NCBI GenBank assembly: GCA_039000515.1
Contig: JBCFYV010000935.1
Location: 58,166,346 to 58,230,345, forward strand
Length of the DNA: 64,000 bases
Origin: Timema cristinae
Lineage: Eukaryota; Arthropoda; Insecta; Phasmatodea; Timematidae
Direction: 5' to 3'
The first letter of the stretch is position 1. Every line of letters starts with the position of its first letter. A program made the position numbers and the translations under genes. This document shows, piece by piece, positions 32,932 to 41,900 of the stretch. The notes beneath the pieces are model-generated. The model saw only the letters and a program-made list of their open reading frames with translations. It was not told the origin of the DNA and made no database searches.

Positions 32932-33152
32932 AAGCTATTATTTATGTTTTTAAGTGAGGATTACTCCATCTCGATACCATATTCTGAAAATTGAAAAATG
33001 ATACCTGGACCTGGATAGCTCAATGGTAAGAGCATTGGCATACTAAGCCAAAGGTCCCGGGTTCGATTCCCGTGTCCATTTTTCAATTTTCAAAATATGA
33101 TATCGAGATGGAGTAATCTTCAATAAAAATCATAAATAATAGCTTTGGATAT
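32932..33152. repeat. Inverted repeat built around a tRNA-like unit
   Basis: The left arm from CAAAGCTATTATTTATG through ATTACTCCATCTCGATA and TGAAAATTGAAAAATG is mirrored on the right by CATTTTTCAATTTTCA, TATCGAGATGGAGTAAT and CATAAATAATAGCTTTGG. The arms are about 80 bases with few mismatches. The centre holds the tRNA-like unit at 33004-33080. It looks like two family D copies head to head, one having lost its tRNA part. Confidence 0.85.
33004..33080 (+). mobile_element. tRNA-like repeat (family D), copy 3
   Basis: CCTGGATAGCTCAATGGTAA and GGGTTCGATTCCCGTGTCCA followed by TTTTT, a Pol III-type terminator. A cloverleaf is possible, with loop ATACTAA (anticodon position ACT). A Ser-type anticodon without a long variable arm, plus multiple local copies, argue for a tRNA-derived repeat rather than a tRNA gene. 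Confidence 0.7.
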
Positions 33153-33230
33153 TTAATTCAATGAAACATATTTTGATTCCCAGTACAGACTTAGCTAAGG
33201 TCCAGGACAAAAATATTTTTTTATTCATCA

Positions 33231-33472
33231 TCACTGTGTCTTACTACCTATTCAGGTTGTTTGCATATGATAATTACTACTTTGGGGTAGTGACAAAGTA
33301 GGAAGATTTTAGTGGTAATGTACCCGTATTTGCGTGGAAGGATAGTGGGAAACCAATGAGGAAAAACCACTCTCGGTAGACCCAACCTGGATTCGAACCC
33401 TGATTTACCTGTCATCAGCAGGCCAGTCTAACAAGAGAGTGACATCTTAGACCATTTGGCCACTGAAGGGGG
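33231..33472 (-). mobile_element. SINE family A copy
   Basis: Minus orientation: TCTTACTACCTATTCAGGTT tail, GTGGGAAACCAATGAGGAAA body, GATTCGAACCCTGATTTACC B box and ACATCTTAGACCATTTGGCC head. Confidence 0.8.
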
Positions 33473-34415
33473 TGATGAAATATTAAATGAAAAAAAATTG
33501 TATGTTTATGTTTTTCCAAGTACTTGCTTAATTAAAGCCAACCAGGATCCTTTTAAAATTAATTTAAAAACTCATATTTTTGGGCTGCTATTCAATCTGC
33601 TTCATAACATTTCATAGTAATTTAATCGAAAAATATGGGTACCATGGCAACAAATTTGGGGCTTAGCTAATTTTAGAAGAAAAAAAAATTGGAAATATTT
33701 AAGGTACTAGGTGTGCTAGCTTTTTTATTTTATTTTTTGAAGTAGGAGAGGTTACTGGCCAGCATTTCTTACCCAAACCATGAAAGGACAGGGGAAACAA
33801 TTTTCGAATTAACTCCATAAATGTAACTAGACAACGTTCATAACAATAGAAATAGAATATTATCATGTGGATTTCTGTGGACCACATCTAATCTGTTCAG
33901 CATTCTGTTTCTATCAGTGCATACAATATTACTTGCACTAAACATATGAGAGATTAAAAAAATTAAATAAATATTATTTTAAAGAATACAGAGGAAATGA
34001 TTCAAAAAGTTTTTGCCACAACAAAATGTTTTAACTGATGTAATTTACCTTCTTAGTTATTAACCGCACAATTCATAGAACAAGAATATACAATACCACA
34101 ATGCCGTCTGATGAATTATTACAGTTTCACACTAAGACAATTAAAAAAAATACTAAAATAAATACTGATAAAAAATATATTACTATTGAAAGTATTTAAA
34201 ATAAATATATAATCCTAAATACCTTGTTCTTTTTTGTTTTTTGCAACTCTATTAAGGATGGCAGTATTAATTTATAATAACTTCAAGAACTATAAATGTA
34301 AGTTGGCTAACTGTGTATTTAACTTTATATTATTTGGAGGGTTATTAAAAAAAATACGGTCACCGTGTACGGGTTCATTTGAAACTTTGGAATTTTTCTC
34401 TTATAATTTTTATGC

Positions 34416-34648
34416 TGGCGGCCGGGTTTCAATCCTCGGTCCGGCAAAGATTTATCTGATTACCAAACCCTTCCTTCACTTGACAAGACATTTGTGAATG
34501 TGGGGAATGCCAGGCCTCCACCGTGGTTCGATTCCACGTTAAACTGTAGGTCCTTCATTTCATCTCAGAATCATCCTACCATTACACATTAGCGTAAGTG
34601 CGTATAAACCCGAATGGGTAGTTAAGACGCGGTGCTAAAATAATAATA
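34416..34648 (+). mobile_element. SINE family B, 5'-truncated copy
   Basis: Begins within the head (GGGTTTCAATCCTCGGTCC), then the normal body CCAGGCCTCCACCGTGGTTC and tail GTAGTTAAGACGCGGTGCTA followed by an (AAT)n run. Confidence 0.8.
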
Positions 34649-34826
34649 ATAATAATCTTATAATTTTGTGAGTTTATTTTTTCAATGGTTACATGCACGG
34701 TCAAATATAATTAGCTTGACATCTCCCTTCCGCCCCTCTGTTCACTACATCCATCAACGTATCAAGCAGTATGAAGTGAACAAAATTTTATCTTATTTAG
34801 TTAAAAATAACTATTTCATATACCTA

Positions 34827-35264
34827 AGCTGTATCCAAATATTCTTAAGTCTACTTATACGACGTCGCTTTGGCAATCACGTGACCAAGTTTAGATCTGT
34901 CCTAATAGTCGCGAACAATACCTTTGCAGCATAGAAAAGGGATAAGTACTATGCAGGCTTCTCGAGCTCTTGGTAGGCATGGATACGGAAGGCTACTAGC
35001 CATCAGCTGATCAGGATAACCTAGCCATGTGCTGTTCTCGCGGTATCGGTTGCGGTGTTTGACTGGCAATTGTTTTAGTATTATCGTTTCGTCTGCTAGA
35101 GTACTGACTTCCGTTTTCCGCCATTTTAAATACGGCTGTTGCCGTTCGAAAAGTTTGATGCAATCTTCCCTATGAACAGCGCGATAAGTGTAAAATCATT
35201 AAGACTGCATCAAGTCTAAAACTCAAGTGTCCGACTAGGTAGCCTTGACTATTCGGATACAGCC
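34827..35264 (-). mobile_element. TIR element family G, copy 1
   Basis: Ends AGCTGTATCCAAATATTC and GACTATTCGGATACAGCC. The interior has TGGCAATCACGTGACCAAG, TTCCGCCATTTTAAATACGG and TTTGATGCAATCTTCCCTAT. Reverse orientation relative to the reference copy at 63312-63671. No coding frame. Confidence 0.8.
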
Positions 35265-35651
35265 TTAGACAAAAATGTTACCAACACAAAACAGACAAAT
35301 TATTGCTAAAAGAAGTATGTAAAACTCTTTTGAGAAGCATATTTTTATAAAAATGTATAAATTAAAGTTAAACATTTAGATAAACTCTTTAGGTCATATT
35401 AAAGAAGAAATGATAAGTTAATTTGTACCTATTTGACATTAAAGAATGTCTCAAAACCTAAACAAACAGTGCATCATATTACCTAATTTATTTTTATAAT
35501 CTAGGCATCACTGAATGAAAACCAAATTGTCAATATAACTACCAAAATATGAATCTTAATTTTGACAGTATCTATATATTGTATTTGACTTAAATATTTC
35601 ATACAAAAACATCTAAATTAAAGTGTGACTACTCATGCATTTCAAACATGG

Positions 35652-36010
35652 GTCATATCCTATTAGTCTACTTATGTGGTGTTGCCTTGTGCCCTTTATA
35701 GCTACATTGGCAATCACGTGAGCAAGTGTAAATCTGTCCAAATAGTCGTAAACGATACCTATGCAGTCTTCTCTAGATCTTGGTCATCCCATGGATACGA
35801 GGGTACCGCGGTGTTGGTTATGGTGATTGACTGGCAATCGTTTTAATATTATCGTTTCATCTCTAGAGCATTGCCCTACATTTTAAATAGGGTTGTTGCC
35901 TTTCGAATAGTTTGATGCAGTCTTCGCTATGAACAGCGCGAGAAGTGTAAAATCATCAAGTCTAAAACTCAAGGGCCTGACTAGAGAGCCTTAAACTATT
36001 TGAATACAGC
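35652..36010 (-). mobile_element. TIR element family G, copy 2
   Basis: Diverged copy with TGGCAATCACGTGAGCAAG, TTTTAAATAGGGTTGTTGCC, TTTGATGCAGTCTTCGCTAT and the end ACTATTTGAATACAGC. Same orientation as copy 1, about 400 bases away. Confidence 0.75.
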
Positions 36011-36074
36011 TTTGGCTTTGTTCACCATTTCTCACTAACAGTTTGGGCTATACACATGTTATAACCAACTTCCA

Positions 36075-36240
36075 TCAACTGTTTCCAGCTTGTGACTAGG
36101 TCAGTTAAGTAAAATGCCTTCATCTTCCTCCTTTAATTTCTTCCATTCTTCTCCTCACTTAAACAATGTATGCTATATGCTCCTCCCATCTCTTTCTTGT
36201 GGTCTTTTCCCCCACACTTAATTTCGAACAATTTTCCATC
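36075..36240 (-). mobile_element. LINE 3'-tail fragment
   Basis: The minus strand contains GGGGGAAAAGACCACAAGAA and AGATGGGAGGAGCATATAGC, and ends CTAGTCACAAGCTGGAAACAGTTGATGG-like tail, matching the LINE tail at 28150-28265. Confidence 0.6.
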
Positions 36241-37260
36241 ATTACATGCCCAGGAGCAAGGTGGGACCATTTGAAAAAAGTTACTGAATACCTTTACGAA
36301 AAAGCCCTTTTATTTGAATGTTTTAAATGGTATTATTTTTGTAGTTACAACTGTAAATATAACTTCTTTTTTGTCATGTATTAGTTATGAACCCATAAAA
36401 AGTGTGTGACACTTGAGGGCTGGGTCAGTATTTTCTGAGATGACAAAATTAACTATCACAGGTTTAGGAGTGAAGGGTATTTAAGAAAAACACACACACA
36501 CACACACACACTAAAACATTGGTATAGTAACAAAATTGTTTATTTAAAATTTATAAAAGAATGATACAACAATGTGTTCCACAAAATAAATAATTGAACT
36601 AATGTTTACCAAATAAATTAACTATGGAGAGTGGAGGATGTTACATGACATTGTTAAGATAATCAAAGTCTTGTACATTACTTTTAGCAGGATATGCAGC
36701 ATGAATGGGAGACTCTAGAACCGCATTCACAGTATTGACTGGTAAACCTAATGTGAAGAGACCATTAGGAAAACCTAGATGCAGACGGAGGATAACATTA
36801 GAACAAATAAATAGAACTAGCTCGAAATAAGGATAGGTGACATACTTTAGTAAATGCGGTAATGAACTTTCAAGTTCCTAATGCCATAGAGTAAGTTCCC
36901 CCTTATAAAGTTTGGTCATTGGGGCATAGTTAATTAAATTGTCACTTGCCTACACTTCATCAAGGCTTGTGACTGGCATATAATATTGGAAACTAGGGGT
37001 AAGTGGAAGTGAGCTAGTTTCTATAAAATGGCAGTTTACAGAGGTTTTTTCTAAATAAGGATGTATACATTTGTTGGCAAGAATAAGATTACTGTTAAGA
37101 GAAGTCTTGCTATAGATAAGTATCTAGCCTTTAAGTGTTGAAATACTAAACACTGTAACATGTAACTAGAACATAAATATCTTGGTTTTATCGTCTTCTA
37201 TACCAACTTTACAAATGTAAATTAAACAAAATATACTCAAAAAATAATGTAATCAAGCAG
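36241..37260. other. Intergenic, no gene seen
   Basis: AT-rich. Contains an (AC)n microsatellite of about 26 bases at 36487-36512 and nothing else I can identify. Confidence 0.5.
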
Positions 37261-37274
37261 TAAAAATTAAGGGT

Positions 37275-37960
37275 TGTAATGATAATGATTTGGACCCCTA
37301 TCATATATAGCCTTCATAACACCTGTCGCCAGGACTCTTTCGATTGGTTGGTTCTGACACTGGTCATGTGAGGTGCAAGGGATAAGGGGTAGGTCATATA
37401 TAAGCTGCTTGTGCGTATGAACACACAGAGAGTGCCAATACAAATTATACACAGTGCCGGTTACATAAATCTAACAAATTATATGTTAAGTGCCGGAAGC
37501 ATAAATATAGCAGTCACAGTAATTCACAGTGCCACTAACTGAAATCTGTAGTTCAACTAAGCTGTATCATATAAACTTATAACTTCAGTGCCGAAGATAA
37601 ATAACTGTAATAAATGTGTGCTACATTAAAGATATTATTTATTCAGTTAAAATATCACACATTATTCCGTATCAATATAATTGGCGCTCGATCACGGGCT
37701 ATAAATACCAATAATATCATCAAAATACTGTACCGCTTTAATTAGTGCTCAATCACGAGGCAATTATCAGCTGATTAAACGATATCACTTCAATCAGCGC
37801 CCATCGCCGATCCATAACGTTTTAATTGACGCCCAACGTGGAGCGATTAATTCAATATCACTTCAATCGGCGCCATCGCCGATCCATAACGTTTTATCGA
37901 CGCCAACAGGAGCGATTAAATTCAATATCACTTCAATCGCACCTCGCGACCAGTATCATT
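37275..37960 (+). mobile_element. LTR-retrotransposon-like remnant with repeated leader motif
   Basis: 37275-37680 has LTR-like features: a TATATAAGC promoter-like box near 37397, AGTGCC-centred short repeats, and polyadenylation-like AATAAAT sequences. It is followed by AATTGGCGCTCGATCACGGG, which looks like a primer-binding site. From about 37785 a unit of about 73 bases (CACTTCAATCxGCGCC...CGACGCC...GGAGCGATTAA) is tandemly repeated about 2.3 times. No gag or pol frame follows, and LTR ends and target duplications were not resolved. Confidence 0.45.
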
Positions 37961-38830
37961 ATAGATGCAAGCAGAAACAATTTGATTGCATCAATGTGAT
38001 TGATATAGCTTGAGAAGTACGCTTATAAAGGATCCCAGAAACTCCAAATTACCTCTTGAAGAATATAAGACTATCATGATATTCTAGCCATGCCATCTCG
38101 GATCTATGTGAAGCAGAATTCGGCCCCCACCCCCCAGAAGAGGTAGATGATGTGTTTGCTTGATGACTAGTCTTATCGTACATTAATTTATGTAAAATTG
38201 GCACACATCTCTTTATACAGCATCTTCACCAAGGCCGGCATTGTCTTCTCGGTTTGGGTTATTCTAGTATACCACCTTCATTGTTTAAAAGAGTAGTCAA
38301 CCTAAGTAAAAAATTGCCGAGTCCATATTTGGAACATGTTAAGTAGGTAAAATAAGTCAACTTAATTAGCAAAACTTAACCTAATTTATATATAATTGTT
38401 GAATGCATTAATATTACAATTAAAACAAGTAAATTATTATTTAAATTCAACTTTAACACCCTTAATTTTATTTTCAATAAAAGATACTTCATTCGGACCA
38501 AGCAGTTGATTACTGTGGCACAAATGGAGGATACCTCTTCATAGATTGACTGTGGTAGAGTATTGAGGCATTAAGTATCAGACATTAAACAACTCTTGAG
38601 AAACTGGTTCTAATGCCAATCAAAACTTTAGTCAAGTCTCATAATATGATAGCAGCTGACGTACTAGTGATTCAAACTTTTTTTTTAGCACAGCATCTTT
38701 CTACTAATTCGGATTATACACAAACGTAACTTTAATTGTGGCCGTAGCTACTTATAACTTCATTTGTGCTTATCGCCCGTTGATACCAACACTTCTTGGA
38801 TAACATATGGACCTTGAAATAGTTTTGGAT

Positions 38831-38910
38831 TTATCTGTTGTATGGGTGAATCTGAGTTGCAGCTTTAATGTTTGTTTTGATTGCACTTGGAGCTTTCCCC
38901 ATGGGACCCA
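38831..38910 (-). CDS. MED8: MED8 coding exon 5 (C-terminus)
   Basis: 80 bases, phase 1 in, stop TAA at 38831-38833. Encodes GPMGKAPSAIKTNIKAATQI then HPYNR, the conserved MED8 C-terminal peptide. In vertebrates this end is linked to Elongin BC binding and to packing in the Mediator head. Confidence 0.92.
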
Positions 38911-41900
38911 CTGAAAAATACAAAACAAATTATGTTTGAAACAGGACCAAAAAAGACACATGAAAAACTAACTCGCATGGAAATCTGAATTACTGAAGAG
39001 TTCCAATCAGTGTTGTGTAGTCGGAGTCAGAAGAAATTTTGGGTGGAGTTGGAATGTGTTAAAGTGTACAGACTCCGATTAAAAAATAAAAACTTATAAT
39101 ACTAGGATAGCAACTATGTTTAATATATTTTTTCGTATACTTTAATTTTTTATTTTGCAAGACAAATATTTGTAATATGGATTGACAAATTTATTTAAAT
39201 ATAAAATCGCAATGGTAAAGAATTCATCTGTATCTGAGCATTTACTGAAGTAAATTTGTTCTTACTAATCGGAGACAGAGTCTGACAGTATAACAATGGA
39301 GGATTTGAGAGCTTGGCGTACCGACTGCACAGCACTGGTTCCAATTATCCGAGGTGCTAACACAAATTTACGTTTTGTGAGAATTGTCTAGGAAATGATC
39401 CTCATTAAACTTGTTCAGCCATCTAGTATGAAAAACAGAGCGAATCTTCAAGTGACTCAGGTCTTTACACGTATTGTCAGCTGCTTGACTTCCACCAGGT
39501 GTCACAGTTGCATCTTATAAGTATGTCATGATTTACATAGTGTTCTTATAATCCAAGGCCACCTCAGACAATCGGTTTTGGATCTGAATTGTTTTAAAAA
39601 AATTCCTCGATATGTAGGATCTAAACATACTTTGTCCTGGTTGGTTGGATTCATGGGTCCTCCCACTCCCTGTTGCTGAGGCCCCCCTGCCCCTGGCCGC
39701 CCAACAGGGGCAACCATCATGCCTGAGGGCCTGCTGTGACTGGCTGTTGAACCTGACAACATTGAAAAATGTATTATATATTTACTCTCTGAACCAATTA
39801 ATTATATTATCACTACACACAACATAGATTTAACAGCTTGTCTTTTGACAGTCAATTAATCCCAGCTAAAGGAAGAGAAACATCTAATTTCCTGAATGAT
39901 ACTTTTTTTTGTGGCAAAATTGGAACTCCAGCCTAAGGACCTTAATTCAGTAGGCACCAATTGAGCTACTGAGTCTGGCCAATAGAATCATATTAATTTA
40001 AACATTTAGTAAGCTGCTTAGTTTTTATTGCAATTGTTTGTACGAATATTTGTCACTTACAGTGGCCCCATGGCTTCTTTGGTGCTGACTGACAACTGAC
40101 AGCTGACAGCTAAAAGCTTTGAAAAGTTACCAGACCAAATTATGTATCTCTACGCCGAACAATATGATATGCAAAAACATGTGTTTAGCAGCTGTCACTT
40201 CTGACGGTCAACATTTAGGTATATATCTAAATGTTGACTGTCAGAAGTCAGCTGTGAGCTGTCAGTCAGCACCAAAGAACCATGGGGCTACTGTAAGTTG
40301 TGTAATTAGCAACTGTGACTAAACCTACAGTGAGTGAACTTTGAAACACTCATAAACCACTTGATTTTAGCTCGTGAGAATCACATTTTTGACAAAAATT
40401 GTATTCGAAGTTTATTTTTATTGTGTAGTCTATGTTTTAATACCCGTTTGGGTTATTAGCATACTGAACTATTGAGCAAAGGATGATAAAGGTAGAATTT
40501 AGAGGAAGTGTATTTGACTGGAGGAAGAGCAGGAAACCTTTTAGAGGAAAACAACCTTTTGTTCACTTAACCAGAAGTCAAACCCCGATCCTCCTGTCAT
40601 TGGCAATCCAGTCAATTGCAAGAGTGGCACCTTTAACTGTGTGACATCAAAGCAAATATAGAATATTTCTTTAACTGTGAAAATATTTCGTTCCAACACT
40701 TAAATTCAGATGTTTGCATGTCTATCTAATGAGCTAAAGGTCAAAAAATCATGGCCAAAAAATGTATCATTGGTGGCAGAAAGTGTGCACATTAAATCCC
40801 TCCAAAAATTAAGTGATATTATTTCATTAAATTTGTGACTGTCACATTTTTTTTATTAACTGTGCATTCAAGGCTGAACTTCAACTGGACTACAATAAAC
40901 TCCACGGTCAAAGAGAACTAAGGTGCCTGCATTGATTATGGCCTATTGTCATTGTTGGCGGTAGTTCTGGAAATTTCACTCTATGTCACATGCAGTATTG
41001 TTGGTGCAGTCGAAAAGTTTGTATTGACACCAAGAAACAGTGCTAGAATGGCAAGTGTTTGTCGCACAAACACTTTGTGTTTCTAGACATTACCGAGAGA
41101 AGTCATATTATTTTCTGTTGTGGCGCAAAGTCATGCTATTCCTTACATGTAAGCTTTATTTTTATGAGCCACATCATTTCTTTTGTAGAATTGTATGCAC
41201 TTTTAATTGGTGCATTCAATTTTCCCATATTATTTAACTCAATTCAGTGTGGTAGCAGCAGACACAAAATAGTGTAAGGGGCCCTATTATGCCTGTGTAG
41301 GCCATGGTAGGAACATTCATACTATTATATATAAAAGTCGTTCAGGAGCTAAGTTTACCTGGATGACAGCTCGAAATGTTACTAGAAGTAGTCCCTGATA
41401 TATCACTACGCCAACAGCTAACATCTATCACTTTGAATTACTGTAATGAAAACAGATGGTAATATATTAATGTGATAGTTAACCACAGTAATTTAGGCCA
41501 ATATTATTTATATATTTATTTGAGGTCGGACACAAAGTTTATTTATAGTTTTATTTCCCTTAAAAAAAATATTAACACCACTTCACAAAAACTTCTAATG
41601 AACATAGCTTTAAAGGCGACTGACGAATCTAAACCATATGATTGAACATAACAGTAAACAAGTTTTTTACAATGATGCAGACACGCAGTTGATGAAAATA
41701 TTTTATTCAGTTAAATATTTCAAAACAAGATAAAATAATCATAAAATCATTTATTGTATGTTAAAAAATGACAACATTTTCTCTGTTTCAAGTAAATATG
41801 ATGCCTGTATTAAAATATATTGATGTGTGCATTATATTACACAAAATCAGTAATGTTCCAAAACGAAAAATAAGTACTTTTAATTATATTTAAAATATTG

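Noticed and set aside
33004..33080. Functional tRNA gene
   Set aside because: Unusual anticodon position for its arm structure, a mismatch in the T arm, and related copies with damaged boxes nearby point to a tRNA-derived repeat.
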